From the NCBI RefSeq assembly GCF_001425005.1, contig NZ_LMDB01000002.1:186001-250000 (forward strand): a stretch of 64,000 bases of DNA. The letters run 5' to 3'. Made by a program: the position numbers and the translations under genes. The stretch is from Duganella sp. Root336D2 (lineage in GTDB: Bacteria > Pseudomonadota > Gammaproteobacteria > Burkholderiales > Burkholderiaceae_D). The notes below the pieces were generated by a model. That model searched no databases, was not told the DNA's origin, and worked only from the letters and a program-made list of their open reading frames with translations. Shown piece by piece: positions 17,901-27,598 of this stretch; position 1 is the stretch's first letter, and the number at the start of each line of letters is the position of its first letter.

Positions 17901-20063
17901 CTAGAAGCTGCGGGTCAGGCTGACCGACAGGGTGCGGCCGCGGCCGGCATACTGTCCGGACGGGTCTTTATAGTCAATCTTTTGCCCGGCAGTAGCCGGG
18001 TAATTGGTGTTGACCGACTGCGGGTAGTAGCCGACGTACTGGCGGTCCGCCAAGTTCTCGATGCCGATACCCAGCTTGCCCCATGGGGAATCGTAGCTGG
18101 CCGCCAGGTCGATCAGGGCGTAGCCGTTGAAGTGTTCTTCCAGCTGGGTCGTATTCACTTTGCGGCCGATATTGATGTCGCGGTCGAATAGCGTGCTTGC
18201 CTGCAGGCGCAGGTTCGCTTTCGGCATGAATTGCCAATTGGTGCCGGCGACCAGCTTGTCCGGGCCTTGCGAGCGTGCACCCAGTTGCACGTCCATCGGG
18301 GCGCCGGCGGTGGTGGCGGTCTTGCCCATCGTGCGGGCATAGGATCCGAAGGCCGACAACTGCTTCGACGCGCGCAGCTCGCCGGATACTTCCCAGCCGC
18401 GCACGGTGGTTGGTACCCGGTCCAACTGGCCGATGCCGGCGGAATTCACACGCAGCGCCGTGCCAAGCTTGGAGCGCGAATCGTAGACCGAGGCGCCGAG
18501 GCTGCCCATGGCGCCGCGCCAGTTCACGCCGATCTCGTTATTGCGCGTGATGACCGGTTCCATGTCAAACAGCTTGTCGACCGATTGACCCGGCTTGTTG
18601 ACTGCGCGAAGTACCAGGCCTACGTCCGGCAGGCCGAAACCCTCGGCGCTGGAGACGAAGGCGGACCAGTTCTGGCTGAATCGCCACACTGCGCCAATGT
18701 TCTTCACGTTCTTGGTGAAGGAGCGCTCGCCGCCTTGCACCAGGCGGTTGCCGTAGGCGGCCAGGGTGGTGTAGGTGTCGACATTCAGCTTGGCGTCTTC
18801 GTGGCGGATGCCGCCGCGCACGGTCAGCTGGCCGATTTCATATTCAAGCTGGGTGAACGGGGCCAGCGACGTGAAGTCGAGGGTCGGCACCCAGGTGCGC
18901 CCGGTGGCTGCCAGCCATTGCTTGGTGCGGTCGCGCAGGTAGTCCAGGCCGGCGGTGAATTCGAGGCCTTTGAGCAGGGTGTCGGGGCGTACATAGGTCA
19001 GCTTGGCGCCGTATTTGTCGGCCACCACTTCGGACTGGTCGTACAGCTTGGTCACAGGCAGGATCCTTACGTCCTGGAAGGTGGAGGTATTGGTGGCGCC
19101 GTACAGCGATGCGAAGTCCTGCTTGAACAACTGCGCATTGAAACTTCCGCCCAGCAGGGCATTATGGCGGTATTCCAGGCTGGTGGTTTCGACTTTATTG
19201 CGCGGCGGTGCACCTTCCGGCCGGCCTGGCCTGGAGCTGGTCGGGGTGCCGGTCGCGTAGACGGCATCGACCGGCGCGTAATCGCCGTCGCCTTCCATGC
19301 GGAAGCGGTTGACGGTCAGTTGCAGGCGCTGGTCGCCGAAGTTCTTGCCGATCTTGAAGAACAGGTCGGTGCCCTCGGAATCCATGGTGTCGCCTTGCAC
19401 CGCTTCGATGCCGAGCGGGCGGCCCTTGCCGTCGTAACCGAGGCCGCGTTGCTGGACGCTGCCGAATGCCAGCAGGTCGAAGTCGCCGGATTTGTGCTGC
19501 AGGGTGTAGCCGGTTTTCCAGTCCAGGCTGTCGTGCCGCAGTTGGGAGGACATGCGCACATTGACCGACTGGGTCGTGCCTTCCGCTTTCGGCGACTTGG
19601 TAATGTAGTTGACGATGCCGCCGGTGGCGCCCATGCCCTGCATGGCGGAAGCGCCGTTGATCACTTCCACCCGTTCGATGATGGCGGTATCGGCCACATA
19701 GCCTTCACGCATGCCGCCGCGCAGCGGGTTGGTTTGCGGCACGCCGTCCAGCAGGATCAGGGCGTTGCGGCCGCGCAGCGATTCGCCGGTGGAACTCATT
19801 TTCTGGCGGCTTGGTGCGTAGCCCGGGATGTAGGCGGCCAGTGCGGCGGAAGGGTCGTCGGCCACCAGGTACTGGGCTTCGAGTTCGCGTTGCGAAATCA
19901 CGGTCACCGCGCCTGGGATCTTGTCGACGCTCTTGCTGTTGCGGGTTGCCGTTACGACCACTTCCTTTATCGGCTCCTCGGCGCTTTGTGCCATTGCTGC
20001 ACTCCCGGACAGGGCGAGGCAGGCCAGTGCGACGGCACGGGTGAGGGGATTCAGCGCGGTCAT
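17901..20063 (-). CDS. TonB-dependent siderophore receptor
   Basis: Outer-membrane receptor, about 720 residues. Signal peptide (ends SAAMAQ), TonB box (IKEVVVTAT), plug domain (SLRGRNALILLDGVPQ; VEVINGASAMQGMGATGGIVNYITK) and a 22-strand-type barrel ending RTLSVSLTRSF with terminal Phe. ATG 20063 has TAGGAG 7 bp upstream; the longer frame from 20120 runs through the operator. A Fur box covers the promoter. Ligand cannot be read; a ferric siderophore is inferred from family and Fur control. Confidence 0.92.
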   Translation of the reverse strand: MTALNPLTRAVALACLALSGSAAMAQSAEEPIKEVVVTATRNSKSVDKIPGAVTVISQRELEAQYLVADDPSAALAAYIPGYAPSRQKMSSTGESLRGRNALILLDGVPQTNPLRGGMREGYVADTAIIERVEVINGASAMQGMGATGGIVNYITKSPKAEGTTQSVNVRMSSQLRHDSLDWKTGYTLQHKSGDFDLLAFGSVQQRGLGYDGKGRPLGIEAVQGDTMDSEGTDLFFKIGKNFGDQRLQLTVNRFRMEGDGDYAPVDAVYATGTPTSSRPGRPEGAPPRNKVETTSLEYRHNALLGGSFNAQLFKQDFASLYGATNTSTFQDVRILPVTKLYDQSEVVADKYGAKLTYVRPDTLLKGLEFTAGLDYLRDRTKQWLAATGRTWVPTLDFTSLAPFTQLEYEIGQLTVRGGIRHEDAKLNVDTYTTLAAYGNRLVQGGERSFTKNVKNIGAVWRFSQNWSAFVSSAEGFGLPDVGLVLRAVNKPGQSVDKLFDMEPVITRNNEIGVNWRGAMGSLGASVYDSRSKLGTALRVNSAGIGQLDRVPTTVRGWEVSGELRASKQLSAFGSYARTMGKTATTAGAPMDVQLGARSQGPDKLVAGTNWQFMPKANLRLQASTLFDRDINIGRKVNTTQLEEHFNGYALIDLAASYDSPWGKLGIGIENLADRQYVGYYPQSVNTNYPATAGQKIDYKDPSGQYAGRGRTLSVSLTRSF

Positions 20064-20099
20064 AAAGTGACTCCTAAACAGAAAGATACAAAAGAAGGC

Positions 20100-20118
20100 A
20101 GCAATGATAATCATTCTC
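20100..20118. promoter_or_regulatory. Fur box between receptor and PepSY gene
   Basis: Matches the 19-bp GATAATGATAATCATTATC consensus at 15 of 19 positions; AATGATAATCATTCTC (20103-20118) fits 15 of 16. It overlaps the receptor -10 and abuts TATAAT for the PepSY gene, so one site could repress both. Confidence 0.85.
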
Positions 20119-20132
20119 ATTTATAATTTCAA
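20104..20132 (-). promoter_or_regulatory. Promoter of the TonB receptor
   Basis: On the minus strand TTGAAA (20132-20127), 17-bp spacer, TATCAT (20109-20104). The -10 lies inside the Fur box. Predicted leader is about 34 nt to ATG 20063. Confidence 0.6.
20122..20127 (+). promoter_or_regulatory. TATAAT -10 for the PepSY gene
   Basis: Perfect -10 hexamer directly after the Fur box, about 28 bp before ATG 20156. No convincing -35 is seen. Confidence 0.45.
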
Positions 20133-20155
20133 ACACTTTATTGCTGACACAAAAA

Positions 20156-21412
20156 ATGCTGACCGGTTTGCTGCGTGCGCGGCTGCGCGATATTCACTTG
20201 TATGTGTCCCTGGTGTTCGGGGCGATCTTCGTCATGGCCGGCCTGACAGGAGTGCTCATTGCGTGGACCCATGAGCTGGATGGGGCGCTGAATCCGCGCC
20301 TGCTGCATTCGCGCAGCGCGGGCGACAAGGCCGATGCCGCGCCAACACCGGCCCAGGCGCAGGCTGCCTACGAGCGCCTGGCCGCCGAGCCCGGCTATGG
20401 CAAGCCGAGCATGCTGATGCTGCCGTTCGAGTCAGATGGTGTCTATGTGGCCTGGTACCGCAAGCCGAACAGGGACAAGGGCAGCTTCGACAACGAGGTT
20501 TCGCGCCAGGTCATGCTGGACCGCTATACGCTGGAAATCCTGGGCGAGCGCAATTACGGCGAAATCGGCTTGTCGCGCGAGCTGTTGATGCCGACCTTGT
20601 TCCAGTTGCACCGCTACCTGCTGGCCGGCGACGTCGGCAAGACCGTGATCGGCATCAGCGGCCTGCTGCTGACGGTCACGTCGCTGATGGGCTTTGCGCT
20701 GTGGTGGCCGAAGCATACGCTGGCCAGCTTGCGCAAGTCGCTGAGCGTGCGCGGCGCGCTGGCTTCGCGCCAGTTCAATTACAGCTTCCACCGTTCGGCG
20801 GGCTTTTTCATGACGCCGGTGCTGGCGGTGCTGGGCTTTTCCGGCCTGGCGATGAACCTGCCGGATTGGGTGCGGCCGGTGGTGGGCGCTGTGGCGACAC
20901 TCGAGCCTAACGCCAGGATGGCCAACGGCCCGGCCGAAGGCCGCAAGCCGATCAGCGTGGCCACGGCGCTGGAAGCCGCGCAGCAGCGCGTGCCCCAGGG
21001 GCGCCTGACGCGCGTGTCGTTCGGCTCGGCGAAAACACCGTTCGAAATCCGCATGCGCCAGCCGGGCGAGGTGCGCGAGGGCGATGGCAACACCCGCGTC
21101 AGCGTGGATGCCTTCAGCGGCAACGTCCTGCGCCTGCGTGATCCGCTCAATGCGGCGGCGGGCGACACCTTCCTCAACTGGCAGTTTCCGCTGCATTCAG
21201 GCGAGGCATTCGGGCTGGTGGGTCGGGTGCTGGTGTCGTTCAGCGGGCTGGCGCCGTTGGCCTTCACGATTACTGGCCTGGTGTTATGGCTGGGCCGGCG
21301 CGCCATGCGCCGCAAAGCCCATGCCATTGCTGAGACAGCTAGCATAAAAGAAGCTAAAAAAATTGCCAAGCGGGCACAGATGCGCCACACTGAAAGCTGT
21401 GAAAATGTGTGA
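20156..21412 (+). CDS. PepSY-associated membrane protein, iron-uptake type
   Basis: About 418 residues. N-terminal PepSY-TM motif (RLRDIHLYVSLVFGAIFVMAGLTG) and four membrane segments (about 15-40, 165-190, 220-240, 370-390) with periplasmic PepSY-like parts between. Family members of this PiuB/FsrB-like type sit beside siderophore receptors and may reduce or move iron at the inner membrane. I chose ATG 20156 over TTG 20141. Divergent from the TonB receptor across one Fur box, and its stop overlaps the next start (GTGA). Confidence 0.85.
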   Translation: MLTGLLRARLRDIHLYVSLVFGAIFVMAGLTGVLIAWTHELDGALNPRLLHSRSAGDKADAAPTPAQAQAAYERLAAEPGYGKPSMLMLPFESDGVYVAWYRKPNRDKGSFDNEVSRQVMLDRYTLEILGERNYGEIGLSRELLMPTLFQLHRYLLAGDVGKTVIGISGLLLTVTSLMGFALWWPKHTLASLRKSLSVRGALASRQFNYSFHRSAGFFMTPVLAVLGFSGLAMNLPDWVRPVVGAVATLEPNARMANGPAEGRKPISVATALEAAQQRVPQGRLTRVSFGSAKTPFEIRMRQPGEVREGDGNTRVSVDAFSGNVLRLRDPLNAAAGDTFLNWQFPLHSGEAFGLVGRVLVSFSGLAPLAFTITGLVLWLGRRAMRRKAHAIAETASIKEAKKIAKRAQMRHTESCENV

Positions 21413-22437
21413 GATTTCGTGGCCGCGGCAAGATGAGTGCACTGAACCTGAATCCGGCAATATTGCTGGAGATCATCAATCTTCAAACTGATATTGCCCG
21501 CCAGGGCCTGGACCTTGGCGGCGTGATGCAGCTGGTCTGCCAGCGCGCCGGCGCCCTGTGCGGCGCCACGGCCGCTGTGGTGGAACTGGCCGAAGGCAAT
21601 GAAATGGTGTACCGCGCCGCCGCCGGTGTGGCCGAAGGCGCGCTCGGGCTGCGCCTGAAACGCGATGGCAGCCTGTCCGGCCTGTGCGTGGCGCAGGACA
21701 AGATCCTGCAATGCGACGATGCCGAAACCGATCCCCGCGTCGACCGTGCCGCTTGCCGCAAGGTCGGCCTGCGTTCGATGCTGGTGGTGCCCTTGCGCCA
21801 TGAGGGCGAGACGGTCGGCGTGCTGAAAGTCGGCGCACCGCACGTTAACGCTTTTGACGCCTACCAGGCGCAGATCCTGGGCCTGTTGTCGGAACTGATT
21901 GGCGCCGCCATCTACCATGCGGTGCAGTTCGAATCGAGCGACCTGTATTACCGCGCCACGCACGACGCGCTGACCAGCCTGGCCAACCGGGCTTTGTTCT
22001 ATGACCGTTTGCGCCAGCAACTGGCGCAGGCCAGCCGCGCCTGCAGCAGCGTGGCGGTGGTGAACATCGACATGGACGGACTGAAGGCGATCAACGATAA
22101 CCTGGGCCACCGTGCCGGCGACGCCGCCATTTGCCAGGTAGCCGAGCGCATCTCGCGCGAGCTGCGGCAGGAAGACCTGGCGGCCCGCCTTGGCGGCGAC
22201 GAGTTCGGCATCATCCTGTGCGGCGTGCGCGACCGCGACGGCGTCGGCAACAAGTGCCACAACATCACCAATGCCATCGGTGCGCCGTTCGAGTTCGAAG
22301 GCCGCGCGCTGCGCTTGGGCGCCAGCGTCGGCTACGCCATCAGCCCGGAAGACGGGCAGGACATGGACAAACTGATCGAGCTGGCCGACCAGGCCATGTA
22401 TCGCGAAAAGCACGCACGCAAAGCTGTTGCAGCATAG
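21409..22437 (+). CDS. GAF-domain diguanylate cyclase
   Basis: Makes cyclic di-GMP. N-terminal GAF sensor (about 25-170), then a GGDEF domain with intact active site GGDEF (262-266) and an intact product-inhibition I-site RQED (253-256) five residues before it. No membrane segment, so cytoplasmic. GTG 21409 overlaps the PepSY stop; ATG 21433 is an alternative. Coupling to a Fur-controlled gene suggests iron-linked c-di-GMP (inference). Confidence 0.92.
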   Translation: MRFRGRGKMSALNLNPAILLEIINLQTDIARQGLDLGGVMQLVCQRAGALCGATAAVVELAEGNEMVYRAAAGVAEGALGLRLKRDGSLSGLCVAQDKILQCDDAETDPRVDRAACRKVGLRSMLVVPLRHEGETVGVLKVGAPHVNAFDAYQAQILGLLSELIGAAIYHAVQFESSDLYYRATHDALTSLANRALFYDRLRQQLAQASRACSSVAVVNIDMDGLKAINDNLGHRAGDAAICQVAERISRELRQEDLAARLGGDEFGIILCGVRDRDGVGNKCHNITNAIGAPFEFEGRALRLGASVGYAISPEDGQDMDKLIELADQAMYREKHARKAVAA

Positions 22438-22512
22438 AATCGTTTGGAGCTGCCCCGGATAGGCTGATAGTATTGTTTGCATCTCCCCGAACAATAAGAA
22501 AGCGAGGGTGTG

Positions 22513-23271
22513 ATGAAACGCAGCTTATGGTTGGCGGCCTTGTTGCCGCACGCAGTCATGGCGCAGGAGGCGGCAGCGCCGTCCCTTACCACCACCGTTA
22601 CCCTGGCCAGCCAATATGTCTCGCGCGGCATCCGGCAAACCTGGGACAAGCCGGCGCTGCAGCTAGGCGTCGATTACGTCCATCCCAGCGGCCTGGTTGC
22701 CGGCACCTGGGCTTCGAACGTCAGCGACAAGTTCGTTGAAGATGCCACGGTCGAATGGGACCTGTACGCCGGCTACTCGGCCAGCAAGGGCGATATCGGC
22801 TACAGCCTGATCCTCTACGAATACCTGTATCCCGGCGCCAGGGTCAGCGCCACCGATACCACGTTCAACTACACCGAGTTGTCGCTCGGCCTGACCTACA
22901 AATCGGCCTACCTTAAATACAACTACACGGTGAGCCCGCATTTCTTCGGCATCACGCACGGGCGCGGCACGCGCTACCTGGACATCGGCCTGAACCAGGA
23001 CCTGGGCAATGGCTACACGCTCAACCTGCATGCCGGCGATGCGCGCGCGGGCGGCGCCGGCAACGAGATCTGGGACTGGCGCGACGCCAAGGCCGGCGTG
23101 ACCAAGGCACTGCAGGGCGGCTGGTCGGTTGCTGCAGCCGTTACGCGTGGCTGGGGCGCCACCAATGTGTATCGCGATTACACCAACGGCGTACCGGATG
23201 CCAGCGGCCAACTGGCCTTCTCAAACACGGAAAAAGCCACCTTTGTCCTGACCGTCGCCAAGACCTTCTGA
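22513..23271 (+). CDS. TorF-family putative porin (TIGR02001-like)
   Basis: 252 residues with a signal peptide ending AVMAQ, a family-typical [11 protein letters not shown] motif near residue 35, beta-strand periodicity throughout and terminal Phe (TVAKTF). Probably an outer-membrane barrel of unknown substrate. GAGG precedes ATG 22513; the upstream GTG 22510 is less likely. Confidence 0.83.
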   Translation: MKRSLWLAALLPHAVMAQEAAAPSLTTTVTLASQYVSRGIRQTWDKPALQLGVDYVHPSGLVAGTWASNVSDKFVEDATVEWDLYAGYSASKGDIGYSLILYEYLYPGARVSATDTTFNYTELSLGLTYKSAYLKYNYTVSPHFFGITHGRGTRYLDIGLNQDLGNGYTLNLHAGDARAGGAGNEIWDWRDAKAGVTKALQGGWSVAAAVTRGWGATNVYRDYTNGVPDASGQLAFSNTEKATFVLTVAKTF

Positions 23272-23281
23272 GGAGCGTCGC

Positions 23282-25270
23282 ATGTTGTCGAACCTCTCGC
23301 TGAATGCCAAGATCAATCTCACGGCCACGGCGCTGGTGGTGCTCAGCCTGGCCATTACCGCCGCCGTGACCGGCTTCGAGGCCAGCCGTACTGCCGAACG
23401 CGATGCGATGGACCTGGCGCGGACCCAGGCTGCAGCGGCGGCGTCGGCACTGCAATCACGCATCGGGCGCAACCTGGCCACCGTGATCCAGCTTGGCGCC
23501 ACCCAGCGCGCCACACGCGGCGCCAACCTGCCCCTGTCGCGCGAGCAGACCGGTGAAATCACCAAGACCGTGGTGCTTGGTTCGGAAGACTTGATTGGCG
23601 GCGCCGTCACCTGGGAGCCGAATGCGCTGGATAGCAAGGATGCCGAATACGCCGACAAGAAGCCCGAGTTCGATGCCAGCGGGCGCTATATGCCTTATTA
23701 CACCAAGGCGCAGGGCGGCGGCACCAATGTGGAACCGATTGTGTTCGATCCCAAGCCCGGCGCCAACGACTGGTACGACATTCCCAAGCGTACCGGCAAG
23801 GTGTTCTTCACCGAACCCTATTCCTATCCGGTGAATGGCAAGGACGTGCTGATGGCCTCGCTGGTGGCGCCGATCATGATCGGCGGCGAGTTCCGCGGCA
23901 CCGCCAGCGCCGACTTCATGCTGACGCGGCTGGGCGAAATCCTCAAGGGATTGAAGTCCATTGAAGGAGGCCGGCTGTCGCTGGTGTCCAACGGCGGGCT
24001 GTATGCGAGCAGTCCGAATGAAGCCTTGATCGGCAAGCCTGCCACCGATATCCCGAAGGAGGGCCTGGAAGCCATCCGCTCTGGCAAACCCTACGAATAC
24101 ACGGACAAGGCCGATATGGTGCACCTGCTGCAGCCGCTGGCGCTGCATCCCGATATCGCGCCGTGGGCGGTGAAAATGAGCTTCCCGCACGCGGTGGCAA
24201 CGGCGCCGGCGCGCCAGCTGATGAAATACACCCTGCTGGTATCGCTGGTGTGCGCGGTGGCGATGGGCTTTATCCTGGTGACGGTGCTGTTCCGCCTGAT
24301 GCGTCCGGTACGTGAACTGGCCAATGCGATGACCGGCCTGGCCAGCGGCGACGCCGACCTGGGTGCGCGGCTGGCAGTGCACGGCAAGGATGAACTGGCG
24401 GTGATCGGCAGCGGCTTCAATAGCTTCGTGGCGAAAATCCACTCGGTGCTGGCGCGGGTGCGCGAATCGTCCGAGAACGTGGCAACCGCCAGCACGGAAA
24501 TCCGGCAGGGCAATTCCGACCTGTCCTCACGTACCGAGGAGCAGGCCAGCGCGCTGGAGGAGACAGCCGCCACGATGGAGCAGCTGACCAGCACCGTGCG
24601 GCAGAATGCCGACAATGCGCGCCAGGCCAACCAGCTGGCGGCGCAGGCGTCGGAGGTGGCGGCGCGCGGCGGGCAGGTGGTGTCGCAGGTGGTCGATACC
24701 ATGGCCTCGATCAACAACTCCTCGCGCAAGGTGGTGGACATCATTTCCGTGATCGACGGTATCGCTTTCCAGACCAATATCCTGGCTCTGAATGCGGCGG
24801 TGGAAGCGGCGCGCGCCGGTGAGCAAGGGCGCGGTTTCGCGGTGGTGGCAAGCGAAGTGCGCAACCTCGCGCAGCGCAGCGCGGCAGCGGCAAAAGAAAT
24901 CAAGGAACTGATCGGCAGCTCGGTCGGTGAAGTGGAAGCGGGCAGTGCGCTGGTGGCGCAGGCCGGCACCACAATGGACGAAGTGGTCGCCAGCGTGCGC
25001 CGCGTGAGCGATATCGTCAACGAGATCAGCGCGGCCAGCGGGGAACAGAGCAACGGCATCGGCCAGGTCAACCAGGCGATCAGCCAGATGGATGGGGTAA
25101 CGCAGCAAAATGCCGCGCTGGTCGAGCAGGCCGCGGCAGCGGCGGAAAGCCTGCAGCAACAGGCGGCAACGCTGGTGGCGCTGGTCGGCGAGTTCCGCAT
25201 GGAGCAAGTTGTGCGCGCTCCAGGCAGGGCGAGTGCTAGTCTGGCCATTTCCGACAGGAGGCCATCATGA
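23282..25270 (+). CDS. Methyl-accepting chemotaxis protein with periplasmic dCache-like sensor
   Basis: 662 residues. Membrane segment 1 (about 12-32), large periplasmic ligand domain with Cache features ([28 protein letters not shown]), membrane segment 2 (about 315-338), HAMP, and a signalling domain with the conserved tip [20 protein letters not shown]. No NWETF tail is seen. The last codons overlap the start of the cysteine-rich protein gene (ATGA), so sensing and that protein may be linked. Confidence 0.95.
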   Translation: MLSNLSLNAKINLTATALVVLSLAITAAVTGFEASRTAERDAMDLARTQAAAAASALQSRIGRNLATVIQLGATQRATRGANLPLSREQTGEITKTVVLGSEDLIGGAVTWEPNALDSKDAEYADKKPEFDASGRYMPYYTKAQGGGTNVEPIVFDPKPGANDWYDIPKRTGKVFFTEPYSYPVNGKDVLMASLVAPIMIGGEFRGTASADFMLTRLGEILKGLKSIEGGRLSLVSNGGLYASSPNEALIGKPATDIPKEGLEAIRSGKPYEYTDKADMVHLLQPLALHPDIAPWAVKMSFPHAVATAPARQLMKYTLLVSLVCAVAMGFILVTVLFRLMRPVRELANAMTGLASGDADLGARLAVHGKDELAVIGSGFNSFVAKIHSVLARVRESSENVATASTEIRQGNSDLSSRTEEQASALEETAATMEQLTSTVRQNADNARQANQLAAQASEVAARGGQVVSQVVDTMASINNSSRKVVDIISVIDGIAFQTNILALNAAVEAARAGEQGRGFAVVASEVRNLAQRSAAAAKEIKELIGSSVGEVEAGSALVAQAGTTMDEVVASVRRVSDIVNEISAASGEQSNGIGQVNQAISQMDGVTQQNAALVEQAAAAAESLQQQAATLVALVGEFRMEQVVRAPGRASASLAISDRRPS

Positions 25271-25641
25271 CTCAGCAACAGTACCAAAGCTGCATTGACG
25301 CTTGCAATGATTGCGCTGCCGCCTGCGACCACTGCGCCGCCAGCTGCCTGCAGGAGCAGGATGTGACCAGCCTGGCGCATTGCATCGCCAGCGATATCGA
25401 TTGCGCCCAGGTGTGCCGCGTCTGCGTCGGCCTGATGCAGCGCGGCAGCAAGCTGGCATCAAGCCTGTGCGAGGCTTGTGCCGAGATTTGCGATGCCTGC
25501 GCCGATGAGTGCGAGCAGCACACGCATGAACATTGCAAGGATTGCGCCATCGCTTGCCGCCGCTGCGCCAGCGAATGCCGCAGCATGTCGGGCATGGCGC
25601 AATCGCAAGTGCGGCCGGCGGCGATTCCGCCGCGCCATTGA
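25267..25641 (+). CDS. Four-helix-bundle cysteine-rich copper-storage-like protein (DUF326/Csp type)
   Basis: 124 residues with about 20 cysteines spaced mostly as CxxxC and CxxC along predicted helices ([34 protein letters not shown]), the pattern of Csp proteins that hold many Cu(I) ions inside a helical bundle. No signal peptide, so cytoplasmic Csp3-like. GGAGG lies upstream within the chemoreceptor gene, and the ATGA overlap implies coupling. Copper specificity is family knowledge, not shown here. Confidence 0.85.
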   Translation: MTQQQYQSCIDACNDCAAACDHCAASCLQEQDVTSLAHCIASDIDCAQVCRVCVGLMQRGSKLASSLCEACAEICDACADECEQHTHEHCKDCAIACRRCASECRSMSGMAQSQVRPAAIPPRH

Positions 25642-27321
25642 TCAGAAGCGGCTGGAAGGCCAGTTCTTCCTTTCGCCCTTGTCGGCTTTCACGGGCGCCG
25701 TAAACTCGCGTACCGCCAGCATGCGTTCGGCGCCGACCGTATTGACGGCAAAGCCGTTGCGGCCGGCGGCCTTGACGCAGTAAAGTGCCTGGTCGGCAGC
25801 CAGCATCACCTTGTCGACATCGGCCGGCAGTTCAGTGGTCAGGGCGATACCGATACTGGCCGTGACGTTCAGCGGGCGCCCGTTCACTTCGAACGGGGCC
25901 TGCATCGCCGCCACGATCTTTTCACCCAGCAGGTTGACGTTGTGGCCGGCGTCCAGGTGTTCGAACACGATCACGAATTCGTCGCCGGCGATGCGCGCCA
26001 CGGTATCCGTGCTGCGCACGGCATTGCGCAGGCGGTCGGCAAACTGCACCAGCACGGCGTCGCCGGCCTGGTGCCCGAAATTGTCGTTGATCCCTTTGAA
26101 GTAATCGATGTCCAGCACGGCCAGGCCGATCTGCTGGCCGGCGCGGATGGCGCGCTTCAGGGCCTGCGGGAAGAACTCGTCGAACATGCGGCGGTTGTGG
26201 GCGCCGGTCAGCGGGTCGGTGGTCGCCAGGCGCTGCAGGTTGCGCTCGGCCATCTGCTGCTGGCGCGCGACCTGGTAGAAGGCGCGGCTCAGGTGGCCGA
26301 ATTCATCCGGCTTTTCGGAATTGAATTGCTCGATATCGATATTGCCACGGCCGAAAGCGCGCACCTGGCCATGCAGTTGGTACAGTGGCGCGAGCAAGGC
26401 GCGCAGCAACAGCCAGATCGCCAGGCCGGCCACCAGGGCCGCGACCGAAGCGGCAGCCAGGGCGCGCCAGCGCAGGCTGGCCATGGAGGCGAAGGCGTCG
26501 CGGATGGGGAAGGACACCGCGATGGTCCAGTCGGCTCGTTGCAGGCGCTTATGCGCCAGCAGCACAGGCTTGCCTTCGTCGACCGCATCGTCGCGCCAGC
26601 CATCGCCATTGGCCAGTACGGACTGGCCCAGGGTGCCCGGGCCGGCGGCCTGGGTCAGCACGCGATTCTGGTCGGGATGGTAGAGGGTGGTGCCGTCGGC
26701 GGTCAGGATGAACAGGTAGCCTTCCGCCTTGCCGCGCAGGGCGTTCAACTGGCCGGCAAAGGCAGGGCGCTGCAAGTCGATGGTACCAACCAGGATATAG
26801 TCGATATTGCCGTCGCGGCGAAATACCGGCTGGGTAATTGCCAGCACCGGGCGCCCGGACAGCACGCTGCGGAACGGCTCCGAGACAATGCCCTCCTGGG
26901 CGGAGATGGTGTCGCGGAAGTACTGGCGGTTCTTGCTGTTCAGCTTGCCGATCATGCGGCGGTCCTGCAAATTGGCGACCAGTTTGCCGTCGGCGTCATA
27001 AGCAGTGAGGTTGAAAAATTCATCGCGCAGTGCGCCGCGCAGTTCGAGCTGGGCCTGGATTTTGGTCGGCGCAATTGGCTCAGCCTGCATGCTTTCAGCC
27101 AGCACGCGCAAGACTTGCTGTTTGGAAGTGATGTCGCGGTCAAGGTAAGCCGCCGCGCTGGACAACATGGACATTTCTTGCGCGGCAATCACCTTGCGCA
27201 TTTCCTGCTCGGCCACCAGCAGGGAAACGCCCGCGATCAATGCCGCGGCGAACATGACCATCAGCACCAGCAGGGCTGTGATCTTGAACTTGAACGTCTG
27301 GAGTCTAGGAATTTGGCGCAC
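25642..27321 (-). CDS. Membrane diguanylate cyclase (Cache-HAMP-GGDEF)
   Basis: About 559 residues. Membrane segment 1 (near 15-40), periplasmic dCache sensor (NLTAYDADGKLVANL; YFILTADGTTLYHPD-like), membrane segment 2, HAMP, then a GGDEF domain. The active site reads AGDEF rather than GGDEF, a substitution found in some working cyclases; the I-site RSTD five residues before it is intact. GTG 27321 has AGGAG 6 bp upstream; ATG 27327 directly abuts it and is less likely. Convergent with the Csp-like gene with no gap. Confidence 0.88.
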   Translation of the reverse strand: MRQIPRLQTFKFKITALLVLMVMFAAALIAGVSLLVAEQEMRKVIAAQEMSMLSSAAAYLDRDITSKQQVLRVLAESMQAEPIAPTKIQAQLELRGALRDEFFNLTAYDADGKLVANLQDRRMIGKLNSKNRQYFRDTISAQEGIVSEPFRSVLSGRPVLAITQPVFRRDGNIDYILVGTIDLQRPAFAGQLNALRGKAEGYLFILTADGTTLYHPDQNRVLTQAAGPGTLGQSVLANGDGWRDDAVDEGKPVLLAHKRLQRADWTIAVSFPIRDAFASMASLRWRALAAASVAALVAGLAIWLLLRALLAPLYQLHGQVRAFGRGNIDIEQFNSEKPDEFGHLSRAFYQVARQQQMAERNLQRLATTDPLTGAHNRRMFDEFFPQALKRAIRAGQQIGLAVLDIDYFKGINDNFGHQAGDAVLVQFADRLRNAVRSTDTVARIAGDEFVIVFEHLDAGHNVNLLGEKIVAAMQAPFEVNGRPLNVTASIGIALTTELPADVDKVMLAADQALYCVKAAGRNGFAVNTVGAERMLAVREFTAPVKADKGERKNWPSSRF

Positions 27322-27477
27322 AACCATCTCCTGAAAGGGGAGAATGCAGGCGAGGGTTTGGCCGGAGGGAAACGTTGCGCGGGTGTAAGGCGCAAACGAA
27401 GTATAAATCAAATAGCGCTATCCCAGCTATTTTGAGCGCTTGACCCGTTGTCACGAGGCAACTCAACAGTAGCAGCC

Positions 27478-27556
27478 TGAAAGTCGGGGTCAGCTCCGGC
27501 AATCGGACATTTTGCTACGCAAAATGTCCGATTGCCGGAGCTGACCCCGACTTTCA
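27478..27556. repeat. 79-bp perfect palindrome, REP-like
   Basis: Two 38-bp arms (27478-27515 and 27519-27556) are exact reverse complements around the 3-nt loop TAC. It lies in a divergent gap, ending 42 bp before GTG 27599. The core CAATCGGACA (27500-27509) also occurs at 17726-17735. Shape fits a paired REP/BIME-type element; no transposase is nearby. Confidence 0.85.
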
Positions 27557-27598
27557 TATGTTAACATCGCCGGCTTGACAGAATGGCCGGAGATTCCT

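Noticed and set aside
27478..27556. Intrinsic terminator
   Set aside because: The stem is far longer than usual, lies in a divergent gap with no gene ending into it, and is not followed by a T-run.
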